NCBI GenBank assembly: GCA_036514535.1
Contig: DATBWZ010000141.1
Span: 1 to 37,402 of the forward strand
Reading direction: 5' to 3'
Source: DATBWZ01 sp036514535
Lineage (GTDB): Bacteria; JAMCPX01; DATBWZ01
DNA: 37,402 nt
The translations under genes were made by a program, and so were the position numbers. This document shows positions 8,049 to 16,593 of this stretch, piece after piece. Within the stretch, counting starts at the first letter, position 1. Each line of letters starts with the position of its first letter. Below the pieces are notes generated by a model. It had not been told where the DNA came from, searched no databases, and saw only the letters and a program-made list of their open reading frames with translations.

Positions 8049-8927
8049 TCAGGCCTCGTTTAAAATCTTCAACAGATACTGGCCATAACCATTGTTCTTA
8101 TAAGGCGCTGTCAGTTTTTCAAATTGTTTTCTATTTACATATCCCTGTCTGTAAGCAATCTCCTCAATACAGGCGACCTTCAATCCCTGCCGCTTTTCTA
8201 TTGTAGCGATGAACTGCCCTGCCTCAAGCAGGCTCTCGTGCGTTCCGGTGTCAAGCCATGCATAACCCCTGCCAAGAAGCTCCACTCTCAAATTTTGCGC
8301 CTCAAGGTATTTTTTGTTGACATCGGTAATCTCAAGTTCCCCGCGCTGTGACGGCTTAAGCTCTTTCGCAATTTTAATAACATTGTTATCATAAAAATAC
8401 AGCCCCGTTACGGCGTAATTTGATTTTGGAGCCTTTGGCTTTTCCTCAAGAGAGATGGCTCTTCCGTTCTTATCAAAATTGACAACGCCATACCTCTCTG
8501 GGTCATTCACATAATAGCCGAATATCGTGGCTCCGCCGGATTTATTAACATCGCTGACAGCTTTTTTAAGCAAGTCCACCAATCCATGTCCGAAAAAGAT
8601 GTTGTCGCCGAGAACCAGACAGGCGCTGTCGTTCCCAATAAACCGTTCGCCAAGTATGAACGCCTCTGCAATCCCGTTAGGTTGGGGTTGCTCGGCGTAG
8701 GAAAAATTCAACCCAAGCGGAGACCCGTCATGAAACAGATCTTTAAACCTCGGCAAGTCCTGTGGGGTAGAGATAATAAGAATTTCCCTTATTCCTGAAA
8801 GCATGAGCACTGACAATGGATAATAAATCATCGGCTTGTCATAAACAGGCAAGAATTGCTTGCACAAACTTAAAGTCAATGGGTACAGTCTTGTTCCAGC
8901 TCCTCCAGCCAAAATGATGCCTTTCAT
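8049..8927 (-). CDS. rmlA: Glucose-1-phosphate thymidylyltransferase
   Basis: Makes dTDP-glucose from glucose-1-phosphate and dTTP, the entry step for rhamnose and for other 6-deoxy sugars in this locus. 292 aa, standard. The nucleotidyltransferase signature GGAGTRLYPLT is at residues 8-18. KQFLPVYDKPMIYYPLS, LGDNIFFGHG and the C-terminal GYAWLDTGTHESL are characteristic of RmlA. GAGG sits ten bases before the ATG. It begins 28 bases after the GT9 gene and is the first of four tightly packed rml genes. Confidence 0.97.
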   Translation of the reverse strand: MKGIILAGGAGTRLYPLTLSLCKQFLPVYDKPMIYYPLSVLMLSGIREILIISTPQDLPRFKDLFHDGSPLGLNFSYAEQPQPNGIAEAFILGERFIGNDSACLVLGDNIFFGHGLVDLLKKAVSDVNKSGGATIFGYYVNDPERYGVVNFDKNGRAISLEEKPKAPKSNYAVTGLYFYDNNVIKIAKELKPSQRGELEITDVNKKYLEAQNLRVELLGRGYAWLDTGTHESLLEAGQFIATIEKRQGLKVACIEEIAYRQGYVNRKQFEKLTAPYKNNGYGQYLLKILNEA

Positions 8928-8955
8928 AATTCTATTGCCTCAATTGTTTTAAGCA

Positions 8956-10143
8956 TTAGTTGATTAATTTTACAACTGCATTATACACTTTGTCAACGCT
9001 TATCATGTCCATGCAATTGGGCTTTTCGTTGCATTTTCCCCTGTAACAGCAGGCACAATCAAGCGCCGGCGCTATTTTGACTCCGCAGCCATACATTTCT
9101 ATTTCCCGCGGCGAGGTCGGGCCAAAGAGCGCAACAATTTTTTTCCCGAGACCAAGCGCTATATGCAGCGCGAGGGTGTCCCCGCATACAACAAGGTTGC
9201 AACTATTGATTACATCTATAAAATTTTTAATGCTGCCTTGCGTGTTAACATTAATTGCCTTCAGTCCTTTATTCGCAAGAATTCCCTTTATTTTTGAATT
9301 TCGTGCCTGCTCCAGTCTTCCTCCGAGCAACACAATGTTTAAATCCGAATTTCTCAAAATCTTTTCAGCAAGCGCGGCGTAACCATTAATGTCCCATTTT
9401 TTCAATGCCCATCTTTTACCCGCGCCAGTATGCAACCCTATAATTCCGCCATTCATTTTTCTGATTTGCTGTTTCCGGTTTTTAAATCCCGGCAGGGATT
9501 TTTCTCTTTTAATATCCGGAAGAATTATCTTATGTTTTTCCGGATTGAATCTGAGTCCGCACATACTGAAAAGTATATCCTGATATGTTTTCCTGTTTGC
9601 CTTTTTTACATCATCAAAAGCAGACATCTCCAGCCAGCGCTCCGCATCCGGTGTAAACGGATAAATGTATCCCTCCGGCTTTAAACCATATCCAAATTTG
9701 CTGCCTGCATAAATTGATTCAGCAATATAAGCGCTCTGTTTTATATTCTCGGGATTGATAATTATATCAAACCGGATACCCTCAATTTCTTTTATAATCC
9801 CTTTTGACCATGGAATAATTCTGGTTATATACTTATTCCCTCTTAACAATTCGACGGAATTCCGCTCTGCAATCCATATAATCTCCGGTTTGTCAAATTG
9901 TGCATTCATTGCATGAAGCAACGGGGTTGTTCGCAGGATATCTCCCGCGGCTCCGGTCTTTATTATTAAAATTCTTTTTTTCTTTCCACCGGCACAGGAA
10001 GTTTTGCGGTTTTTATTCAATTCATAAACCTTTTTTTTCAGTGGTTTATAATGCGGGCATTTTGGGCATTTAATGCCCGTATTCTTGTGATATCGGCAGG
10101 GTTTATCCCCGGGAAAATGTGCGCAGTCTAATTTAAGAACCAA
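8956..10143 (-). CDS. Glycosyltransferase family 9 (heptosyltransferase-like) with Cys/His-rich ends
   Basis: Predicted ADP-heptose:LPS-type glycosyltransferase, 395 aa, cytoplasmic face of the inner membrane. The GT9 core starts at about residue 57 (RILIIKTGAAGDILRTTPLL) and contains the family motifs GLHTGAGKRWALKKW and CGDTLALHIALGLGKKIVALFGPTSP. Unlike RfaC/RfaF it has an N-terminal extension with C7, H9, C16, H19, C26, C29 and H31, and a second cluster near the C-terminus (CACCYRGKC...C). Together these could bind a metal. The start codon is TTG at 10143, chosen because AAGGA lies eight bases upstream and the Cys cluster follows at once; an ATG further in would remove it. It lies 70 bases after glpK and 28 before rmlA. 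Acceptor unknown, probably core oligosaccharide. Confidence 0.88.
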   Translation of the reverse strand: MVLKLDCAHFPGDKPCRYHKNTGIKCPKCPHYKPLKKKVYELNKNRKTSCAGGKKKRILIIKTGAAGDILRTTPLLHAMNAQFDKPEIIWIAERNSVELLRGNKYITRIIPWSKGIIKEIEGIRFDIIINPENIKQSAYIAESIYAGSKFGYGLKPEGYIYPFTPDAERWLEMSAFDDVKKANRKTYQDILFSMCGLRFNPEKHKIILPDIKREKSLPGFKNRKQQIRKMNGGIIGLHTGAGKRWALKKWDINGYAALAEKILRNSDLNIVLLGGRLEQARNSKIKGILANKGLKAINVNTQGSIKNFIDVINSCNLVVCGDTLALHIALGLGKKIVALFGPTSPREIEMYGCGVKIAPALDCACCYRGKCNEKPNCMDMISVDKVYNAVVKLIN

Positions 10144-10213
10144 AATTTAATTCCTTAACCCTCTGCTGCAGATGTTTAATTGAATAACTTCAGGGCGTAC
10201 CGCCGGAAAATTC

Positions 10214-11701
10214 TTATTCGCATCTGGATTTTTTAACCGTATCCCTCCACCGTTTGATCATATTCCTTCTCTGGGACATCGGCATCTGGGGATAAAAAGC
10301 CCTGTCCTGTTTCCATATCTGCCTGAGTTCGTCCATATTGTGCCATATCCCTACAGCAAGTCCGGCGAGCATGCCTGCCCCAACGGCTGTAGTCTCAACA
10401 ATATTGGGGCGGACGATCTCCACATCAAGCATATCCGACTGGAACTGCATGAGATAATTGTTTAGCGATGCGCCTCCATCCACCTTCATTATTTTTATTT
10501 TTTTATTTGCATCTTCTTCCATAGTGGTAAATAGGTCGTAAATCTGCATGGCAATCCCCTCCATTGTTGCGCGAGCTATATGCGCACGGGTTGTGCCTCT
10601 CGTAAGCCCGCATAAAACCCCCTTTGCGCTGCTGTCCCAGTACGGAGCACCAAGCCCGGAAAAAGCAGGAACAAACATAACCCCTGCAGGATCACGAACT
10701 TCTGATAAAAGTTTTTCAAATTCTGAAGTTGACGATATAATTCCAAGTCCGTCTCTCAGCCACTGCACTGCCGCCCCTGCAATGAATGCGCTCCCTTCTA
10801 ACACATAAACGGTTTTCTTTCCGATTTTCCATCCAACGCTGCTCAGCAAGTTGTGTTTGGAATATTTTATCTCTCCACCCGTATTCATAAGGAGAAAGGC
10901 TCCGGTCCCGTAAGTGCATTTTGATGTCGCTTTTTCAAAACAGCACTGCCCAAAGAGCGCGGCTTGCTGGTCTCCTACCATACTCGCTACAGGAATACCG
11001 TCTGGCAAAAATCTTATTCCGCTGGTATATCCTAAAACTCCCGATGTAGGTTTAATCTCCGGCAGAATGGCCGGAGGAATATCCATTTCGTCTAAAATTG
11101 CCTCATCCCAGTCAAGAGTCTTGAGATTCATGAGCATTGTTCTGGAAGCATTGGATACATCTGTAAAATGGCATGCCCCGCCGGTAAGCTTCCAGAGCAG
11201 CCAGGAATCCACTGTTCCAAATGCAATTTCTCCTTTTACACTTTTTCTCCGGAGACCCTGAACATTATCAAGCAGCCACATCATTTTAGTTCCCGAAAAA
11301 TAAGGATCAATCACCAGTCCGGTCCTTTTTTTGATAACCTTTTCCAGCCCCTTGCTGCGCAGCTTGTTACATATACCCGCTGACCTTCTGCACTGCCATA
11401 CAATGGCATTGAATACCGGAGAGGAATCCTGTTTTTCCCACATAATCGTGGTCTCCCGCTGATTGGTAATTCCAATTGCCGCAATATCAGAAGGGTTGAT
11501 CCGCGTTGTCGCAATTAATTCCTCAATAGTTCTAACAACCGTATCCCATATTTCATCCGGATTGTGCTCAACCCAGCCAGGCTTTGGATAAATCTGCCTG
11601 AGTTCTCTGGAGACCTTCCCAACAATATGAAGTTCCCTGTTCAATAAAATCGCTCTTGTGCTCGTCGTCCCCTGATCTATTGCAAGTATAAAGTCCCCCA
11701 T
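10214..11701 (-). CDS. glpK: Glycerol kinase
   Basis: FGGY-family kinase that phosphorylates glycerol to sn-glycerol-3-phosphate, cytosolic. 495 aa, full length. Diagnostic segments: LAIDQGTTSTRAILL at the N-terminus, GITNQRETTIMW and VWQCRR (glycerol binding), GTVDSWLLWKLTGG, CTYGTGAFLLMNTG and the second FGGY signature region around MKVDGGASLNNYLMQFQSD. AAGGAGG precedes the ATG. It begins nine bases after the alpha/beta hydrolase, suggesting one transcript. No glpF or glpD is nearby. The pairing hints at glycerol released from acylglycerols. Confidence 0.97.
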   Translation of the reverse strand: MGDFILAIDQGTTSTRAILLNRELHIVGKVSRELRQIYPKPGWVEHNPDEIWDTVVRTIEELIATTRINPSDIAAIGITNQRETTIMWEKQDSSPVFNAIVWQCRRSAGICNKLRSKGLEKVIKKRTGLVIDPYFSGTKMMWLLDNVQGLRRKSVKGEIAFGTVDSWLLWKLTGGACHFTDVSNASRTMLMNLKTLDWDEAILDEMDIPPAILPEIKPTSGVLGYTSGIRFLPDGIPVASMVGDQQAALFGQCCFEKATSKCTYGTGAFLLMNTGGEIKYSKHNLLSSVGWKIGKKTVYVLEGSAFIAGAAVQWLRDGLGIISSTSEFEKLLSEVRDPAGVMFVPAFSGLGAPYWDSSAKGVLCGLTRGTTRAHIARATMEGIAMQIYDLFTTMEEDANKKIKIMKVDGGASLNNYLMQFQSDMLDVEIVRPNIVETTAVGAGMLAGLAVGIWHNMDELRQIWKQDRAFYPQMPMSQRRNMIKRWRDTVKKSRCE

Positions 11702-11710
11702 TATTCCTCC

Positions 11711-12568
11711 TTAATTTTTCTTCAGAAATTCTAAAATTCTCTCATAAATGAAATTCCTTTCGCGATCAACAGTTAACACGTGCCCCGAATTATCTACTTT
11801 AACTTTTACTACCCCGGATTTTATTCCTGCGGAAATCAGAGATATGCTCTTCTCTGAAACTGTATTATCCCTTTCAGAATAAATTACCTGGACCGGAAAA
11901 TCTATGAGCGGCAGAACAGAGCGCGCTATTCGCTGAACCCTGTAAAACTCAAAGATGCTCCTGAGCGGAACCCTGTTGTACGCAAGGTGCTTCTTTTTAG
12001 CCTCTTGGTCAATGATATCGCTGCCGTTTTTCTTTTCATAATAAAGGTTCTTTACCGGCAGCAAATAAAAAAACGGGATGAAACGCCTCCCGATCCCCTT
12101 CAGAACGAGAGCAGGAGCAAGAAGGACCGCGGCCGGGATATTCCGTTTAATCAGCGCCAGGGTAACAACCAAAAGCGCGCCCATGGATAACCCGATTGGA
12201 TATACCTTGTTGTATATTCCGGACAGCCTTTGCCATTCTTCCGATATCTGTTCAATCCAATCCTCGGCCCTTACGTCTGCCAGAGCCGATGGGATTGTAC
12301 CATGACCCGCAAGAGAAATAACGCTAACCGTATATCCATTCCGATGAAGGAACTCCCCAAGCTCCCTCATTTCATAGGTACTTCCAGAAAATCCATGAAT
12401 TAAAAGGCAGGCATCGCTGCCACCTTTCAGGAAGAGCGGCGCTGCCTGAGAAGCATTGTTCGTCTTTATCGGCATGTTTTTTGGAAGGGACCGGAACAGT
12501 CGCCCCACTGACCACATCCACCGCATGGGCCAGAAAGATGACCTACTGATAGTTTCGTTCAGGTACAT
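11711..12568 (-). CDS. Alpha/beta hydrolase, carboxylesterase / monoacylglycerol-lipase-like
   Basis: Serine hydrolase of the carboxylesterase (Est30/YvaK) to monoacylglycerol-lipase type, 285 aa. The fold is visible from about residue 52: LLIHGFSGSTYEMRELGEFL (oxyanion loop after HGFSG), then the nucleophile elbow GLSMGA, the acid in YSERDNTVSE and the catalytic His in VDNSGHVLTVDRERN. The first 45 residues are basic with Trp and Met (RSSFWPMRWMW) and may be a membrane-associating helix. The start at 12568 has GAGGTGGGA just upstream. It lies between rlmE (12 bases) and glpK (9 bases). Inference: releases glycerol from partial acylglycerols for GlpK; simple esterase activity is an alternative. 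Confidence 0.85.
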   Translation of the reverse strand: MYLNETISRSSFWPMRWMWSVGRLFRSLPKNMPIKTNNASQAAPLFLKGGSDACLLIHGFSGSTYEMRELGEFLHRNGYTVSVISLAGHGTIPSALADVRAEDWIEQISEEWQRLSGIYNKVYPIGLSMGALLVVTLALIKRNIPAAVLLAPALVLKGIGRRFIPFFYLLPVKNLYYEKKNGSDIIDQEAKKKHLAYNRVPLRSIFEFYRVQRIARSVLPLIDFPVQVIYSERDNTVSEKSISLISAGIKSGVVKVKVDNSGHVLTVDRERNFIYERILEFLKKN

Positions 12569-12580
12569 CAGCGTCCCACC

Positions 12581-13174
12581 TCATAAGGCATTAAATCCTG
12601 TTGCCACTATATAGTTTTCCCTGGATCTGCTCCGCGTGGAATCAGGTCTCGTTATTTTGGTAAAATCAAAGCACGATTTAACACTCTCAAAAAGATCTTT
12701 TGTATCCGGTCCCTCAATCACCTTTACGAGAAAGTTCCCATTTTCTTTAAGGAATTCTTTCGTAAGGGTTAAAATGGACTTAACGAGGTCAAAAGACATC
12801 CGATGATCCCTCTCTCTTATTCCGGTAAGATTTGGACTGGCATCCGAAAGCAGAACATCCGCCCTGTCATTTAAAAGGCTTCTCACGCGCAATTGAACAT
12901 CCTTATTCAAAATATCTCCCTGAACAAAGGCTAAATTGCCCGCTGAAAGACCTTTAATCTTTTCTATGTCAACACCAACAACAAGTCCTTTTTTCCCAGC
13001 CAATCCTAATGCCACCTGGAGCCAGCCACCCGGAGCGCAACCTATATCCAGAATGCGGTCTCCGGCTTTGATTAATCTGGAGGCTGTGACAATTTCCTTC
13101 AATTTATATGCAGCCCTGGAATTGTACCCCTCTTCCTTTGCCCGCAGATAGAAAAAATCCTTCCTCTTATACAC
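12581..13174 (-). CDS. rlmE: 23S rRNA 2'-O-ribose U2552 methyltransferase (RlmE/FtsJ)
   Basis: SAM-dependent methyltransferase for 23S rRNA U2552 on the 50S subunit, 197 aa. The K-D-K-E catalytic tetrad of the FtsJ family is visible: Lys in SRAAYKLKEI, Asp in LLSDASPN, Lys in FLVKVIEG and Glu in SRSRENYIVA. The SAM loop is ILDIGCAPGGWLQVAL. The start is GTG at 13174, giving MYKRKDFFYLRAKEEGYNSRAAYK, aligned with the family. AGG is only one base away, and a TATGAT box lies about 20 bases upstream, so translation may rely on a very short leader. First gene of the long minus-strand run ending at rmlB. Confidence 0.95.
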   Translation of the reverse strand: MYKRKDFFYLRAKEEGYNSRAAYKLKEIVTASRLIKAGDRILDIGCAPGGWLQVALGLAGKKGLVVGVDIEKIKGLSAGNLAFVQGDILNKDVQLRVRSLLNDRADVLLSDASPNLTGIRERDHRMSFDLVKSILTLTKEFLKENGNFLVKVIEGPDTKDLFESVKSCFDFTKITRPDSTRSRSRENYIVATGFNAL

Positions 13175-13236
13175 CTAAAACAAACTATCATAATTCTTGC
13201 TAAGAATCAACGGATTTCCATGAACAAAAAATAACC

Positions 13237-13265
13237 TTGACTTTTCATTTTTCATTTTGTATCAT
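13237..13265 (+). promoter_or_regulatory. Sigma70-type promoter of the TRAP permease genes
   Basis: TTGACT (13237-13242), 17-base spacer, TATCAT (13260-13265): one mismatch from consensus in each hexamer. Predicted start near 13272, leaving about 40 bases before the ATG at 13313. It lies in the divergent gap with rlmE. Confidence 0.7.
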
Positions 13266-13312
13266 CGGACAATCTGTGTGCTCAAAATCACATATACACC
13301 GGATAAATTAAG

Positions 13313-13795
13313 ATGTGGCTTATTAAACTTTTTGACAGTCTCATTGAACGCATAGAAACCTGGTTTATCATCGTTGTGATCATAATGATGATTTTTATTT
13401 CCTTTCTCCAGGTGGTTTTAAGAAATATATTTTCAACAGGCATTAGTGGAACTGAAGAGCTCCTCCGTCATATTGTTTTCTGGACCGGCCTTGTGGCAGG
13501 AAGCCTCTTGACAAGAGAGAACAGGCACATCAAGATTGATATTCTCTCTAAAATGATGCCAGCAAGAATGGAGCAGGTAACCGCAATAATTATTAATTTA
13601 GTGTCTCTCTGTATCTGCGTAATGCTCTTATTGGCATCAATAAGATTTATCTCTGTTGAAATGCAATTTCAGGAGCGATCGCCGCTGCCTGTCCCGATAT
13701 GGTCGCTACAGTTGATTCTACCTATAGGGTTTTTCATGATCTCATTGCGCTTCTTCTTAAAGTTAATAGAAAAAATATTGGAGCTATTCAGATAA
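13313..13795 (+). CDS. dctQ: TRAP transporter small permease (DctQ family)
   Basis: Small membrane subunit of a tripartite ATP-independent periplasmic transporter, which uses an ion gradient to import organic acids or related solutes. 160 aa with four hydrophobic segments (about residues 17-37, 50-65, 86-106 and 126-148). DctQ marks are FLQVVLRNIFSTGISGTEELLRHIVFWTGL and LLTRENRHIKIDIL. The Shine-Dalgarno is weak (GGAT twelve bases upstream). It is followed four bases later by the large permease. No DctP or TAXI solute-binding gene is adjacent, so the substrate cannot be inferred from context. Confidence 0.9.
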   Translation: MWLIKLFDSLIERIETWFIIVVIIMMIFISFLQVVLRNIFSTGISGTEELLRHIVFWTGLVAGSLLTRENRHIKIDILSKMMPARMEQVTAIIINLVSLCICVMLLLASIRFISVEMQFQERSPLPVPIWSLQLILPIGFFMISLRFFLKLIEKILELFR

Positions 13796-13799
13796 TTAT

Positions 13800-15077
13800 A
13801 TGGTCGCATTTTTAATATTAAGCATCATCTTTCTTGCTTTTCTGGGAATGCCGCTGTTTGTAACCCTTGCTGGCATAACAATGGTTTGTTACCATCTTGT
13901 CAGCCACATTGAATTCACTTTAATTATTGAAGAAATATACCGTATAGCAAATACTCCAGTCCTGATTGCCCTGCCGCTTTTCACGCTGGCAGGTTACTTC
14001 CTTGCCGAAAGCAATGCGCCTACGAGGCTTGTTAATTTTACAAATGCACTGCTTGGCTGGATACCCGGCGGATTAACCATCGTTGTCCTTGTAGCATGCG
14101 CTATATTCACTGCTCTAACAGGCGCCTCAGGAGTAACGATAATAGCCCTCGGCGGCCTGCTCATGCCAGCCCTGATAAAGGAACATTATCCCGAGCGATA
14201 TGCTCTCGGAGTTTTGACATGTTGCGGCAGCCTCGGTCTGCTCTTTCCTCCAAGCCTACCGATGATCATTTACGGAATAGTTGGGCAGGTTAGCATTGAA
14301 AAGCTCTTTGTAGCAGGATTCATTCCAGGCGTTGTCTTAATAACCTTTCTGGCAATTTATGGAATTATTGTAGGTTACAGAAGAAAAACTATCTCTATAC
14401 CATTTACACTTGGCAACCTCTGGGCAGCGTTTAAGGATATATTATGGGAATCCCCTATTCCAGTTATAATCCTCGGAGGCATTTACGGAGGAATACTCAC
14501 CGCGACCGAAACAGCCGCAGTAGTTGCCTTTTATGTTTTTGTTGTAGAGGTTTTCATAAAAAGGGATATTCCATTCTCTAAAATCCCAGCCATAATAAGG
14601 GAGGCAATACTTGTAGTCGGAGCAATCATAATAATTCTTGGCTCGGCCCTTGGCTTTACCAACTTCCTCATAGACGAGAGGGTGCCAATGAAACTATTTG
14701 AGTTTGTAAGCACCTTTATAAAAAGCAAAATTACATTCTTATTAATACTCAATGTTTTCCTTCTTATTGTGGGTTCCCTGATGGATATTTTTTCGGCAAC
14801 AGTCGTTGTTGCTCCGATGATTATCCCGATAGCTATTTCATACGGCGTAGATCCTGTCCATCTTGCAATAATATTCCTCACAAACCTTGAAATAGGCTAC
14901 CTGACCCCGCCTGTGGGCATAAATCTCTTTATCTCCAGCTTTTTCTTCAAGAAACCGGTCGTGGAGCTCTACAGAGCTGTCATCCCCTTCATTCTAATTT
15001 TGATTGCCGCACTCATGGTTATCACCTATGTCCCAGAATTCAGCACATTCCTGGTACAGTACACACACGCAAAGTGA
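13800..15077 (+). CDS. dctM: TRAP transporter large permease (DctM family)
   Basis: Large transport subunit of the TRAP system, 425 aa, about 12 hydrophobic segments. Family segments are PVLIALPLFTLAGYFLAES, LTGASGVTIIALGGLLMPAL, CCGSLGLLFPPSLPMIIYG, GGIYGGILTATETAAVV and the C-terminal LEIGYLTPPVGINLFI. It starts four bases after DctQ and ends 21 bases before the stop of the convergent FAD oxidoreductase. With DctQ it makes a complete membrane domain, but the periplasmic binding protein must be encoded elsewhere. Confidence 0.95.
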   Translation: MVAFLILSIIFLAFLGMPLFVTLAGITMVCYHLVSHIEFTLIIEEIYRIANTPVLIALPLFTLAGYFLAESNAPTRLVNFTNALLGWIPGGLTIVVLVACAIFTALTGASGVTIIALGGLLMPALIKEHYPERYALGVLTCCGSLGLLFPPSLPMIIYGIVGQVSIEKLFVAGFIPGVVLITFLAIYGIIVGYRRKTISIPFTLGNLWAAFKDILWESPIPVIILGGIYGGILTATETAAVVAFYVFVVEVFIKRDIPFSKIPAIIREAILVVGAIIIILGSALGFTNFLIDERVPMKLFEFVSTFIKSKITFLLILNVFLLIVGSLMDIFSATVVVAPMIIPIAISYGVDPVHLAIIFLTNLEIGYLTPPVGINLFISSFFFKKPVVELYRAVIPFILILIAALMVITYVPEFSTFLVQYTHAK

Positions 15078-15081
15078 TCTC

Positions 15082-15124
15082 AAAAGACGGTAGGATTTTT
15101 AACCCCGGTCTCTTTTTATTTTTT
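15082..15124 (+). terminator. Possible intrinsic terminator after dctM
   Basis: GACGG (15086-15090) can pair with CCGGTC (15105-15110) with one bulged base, and flanking AAAA with TTTT. A T-rich run follows (15111-15124). It overlaps the 3' end of the convergent FAD gene. The imperfect stem keeps this tentative. Confidence 0.35.
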
Positions 15125-16421
15125 CAATTAACAACCTAACACTATGACCAATCAATTCCGCGGCAATACCCCTGCCAACTGTCTCAATGCCTATGTTCCA
15201 GAGACCCTTTATCCCCGCCTCATCGTGTCTAAAACGCTGATCAAAGACCTGTCCCGCTATTGCAGCCATTTCAGTGCAGGGATAGTCATTCCAAAAAACG
15301 CTCATCATATATTCGCCATCGGGATTATCGCACAAGCGCAGAAATTCTTCTCTTCCCTTTGTCAGCTGCATATCTATATTTTCGCTTCGCTCAAGCACCT
15401 GGTAGGCAATAACCATGCTTTTCTTCTCTTTACTGATTGAGGGGCTCTCACGAGTCGGCTCTGTCATGCCTGCTATGTATTCCGCTTCCACCGGGATTAT
15501 CACTCCGCTTTTGTTGAGCATCGGCTTATCCGTCAGGATCAGGTGATTGACTCCCCAGGCAGGAATTGCCCTGGTCATCTTTTCAATGAACTCCTTCTGA
15601 ATTGATCCTTTGTCGTCAAGAATTTCATATGTATGTCTTATCCCGGCATTTGATATGATTCCCTTCTTTGCCATTATCGTTTCCCCGCTCTGAAGAAGCA
15701 CGCCTCTAACCCTTCCGCTTTCGGTAATTATCTTTGAAACAGCAGCGTTGTTTCTGAGAGTGGAGTTTCTGTCCCGGAGATATCTAACTATACCGGAAAT
15801 AAGGCTTTTGAGCCCTCCGTCAACCACGCATTCCATCGTATAATCATACATCCTGAATGTCCTTAAAAGTTCCGCTGCAGGAGTCAAATCATACCTTACC
15901 CCGAGCGAATATTGAACTGCCTTGTCCACTGCCCGGTGAAACGATTTATTATCAGTAAACAGATTCAGCAAATCCTTTACCGATGGTTCATCCGAAATTC
16001 TGTACCCAAGTTTGTATAAAAGGAGATACAGCAGAAACCCCGCATTCTCCCTTTTTGTCAGAATTTTATTAAGGACAGGATACGTCCACCTCAACCGGAG
16101 GTATTCATTAATCTTCACAGGGAATATGTAACTCCTTCCACCGAGCATCCATGTTATTGGCGGGCGGCACCGAATCAACCTCACTTGAATACCCAATTCA
16201 CTCAGAATTCCATAAATGCTGCCTTTTGCTCCGTGAGGAAGCATATGATGGGCTGCAGTAGGAATCTCGGTTCCGTTGTGGCTTATGGAGGTGTATTTGC
16301 CGCCAAAGAATGATAGCTTTTCAAGAACCGTAACCGACCAACCATCGCGCGAAAGAAGGCCTCCAGCGAGAAGCCCGCCTATACCTGAACCGATTATTAT
16401 ATAATCAGTCTCTTCTGCCAA
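15099..16421 (-). CDS. FAD/NAD(P)-dependent oxidoreductase, phytoene-desaturase (CrtI/COG1233)-like
   Basis: Flavoprotein of the phytoene desaturase/amine-oxidase superfamily, 440 aa. The dinucleotide-binding motif is DYIIIGSGIGGLLAGGLLS near the N-terminus, followed by VTVLEKLSFFGGKY. A C-terminal FAD-contact segment is GLWNIGIETVGRGIAAELIGHS. Substrate unknown; no carotenoid synthesis genes are nearby. I place the start at TTG 16421: GGAGG lies nine bases upstream and the product then begins MAEETDYIIIGSG. The longer in-frame start at 16457 is also TTG and has no ribosome site. It overlaps the ferredoxin gene by 17 bases, so the two are probably co-translated, and the ferredoxin is the likely electron partner. 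Confidence 0.85.
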   Translation of the reverse strand: MAEETDYIIIGSGIGGLLAGGLLSRDGWSVTVLEKLSFFGGKYTSISHNGTEIPTAAHHMLPHGAKGSIYGILSELGIQVRLIRCRPPITWMLGGRSYIFPVKINEYLRLRWTYPVLNKILTKRENAGFLLYLLLYKLGYRISDEPSVKDLLNLFTDNKSFHRAVDKAVQYSLGVRYDLTPAAELLRTFRMYDYTMECVVDGGLKSLISGIVRYLRDRNSTLRNNAAVSKIITESGRVRGVLLQSGETIMAKKGIISNAGIRHTYEILDDKGSIQKEFIEKMTRAIPAWGVNHLILTDKPMLNKSGVIIPVEAEYIAGMTEPTRESPSISKEKKSMVIAYQVLERSENIDMQLTKGREEFLRLCDNPDGEYMMSVFWNDYPCTEMAAIAGQVFDQRFRHDEAGIKGLWNIGIETVGRGIAAELIGHSVRLLIEKIKRDRG

Positions 16422-16593
16422 AAACCTCTTCCTCCACACAGTCCAGCGGACAGACAAAATAACATAACTTGCAGTCAGTGCAATTCTCGGAAATCAAAAC
16501 AGGATTCTTCTCGTTCAACAATATTGCGCTTTCCGGACAGATTATCCCGCAGTATTTGCAACCACAGCATGGTTTTGCCTTAGCAGCCATCAT
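16405..16593 (-). CDS. Small 2[4Fe-4S] ferredoxin-like protein
   Basis: 62-residue iron-sulfur protein. Two clusters of cysteines are visible: CCGCKYCGIICP near residue 9 and CTDCKLCYFVCP near residue 38. Both fit the CxxCxxCxxxCP pattern of bacterial ferredoxins, giving two [4Fe-4S] clusters. It begins with two adjacent ATGs (16593 or 16590), and only an A-rich weak ribosome site is seen. Its 3' end overlaps the start of the FAD oxidoreductase. Inference: an electron carrier dedicated to that enzyme. Confidence 0.9.
   Translation of the reverse strand: MMAAKAKPCCGCKYCGIICPESAILLNEKNPVLISENCTDCKLCYFVCPLDCVEEEVFGRRD

Noticed and set aside
10185..10215. GGCG-GTA-CGCC hairpin after glpK as a terminator
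   Set aside because: Only four base pairs and no T-run follows on the transcribed strand.
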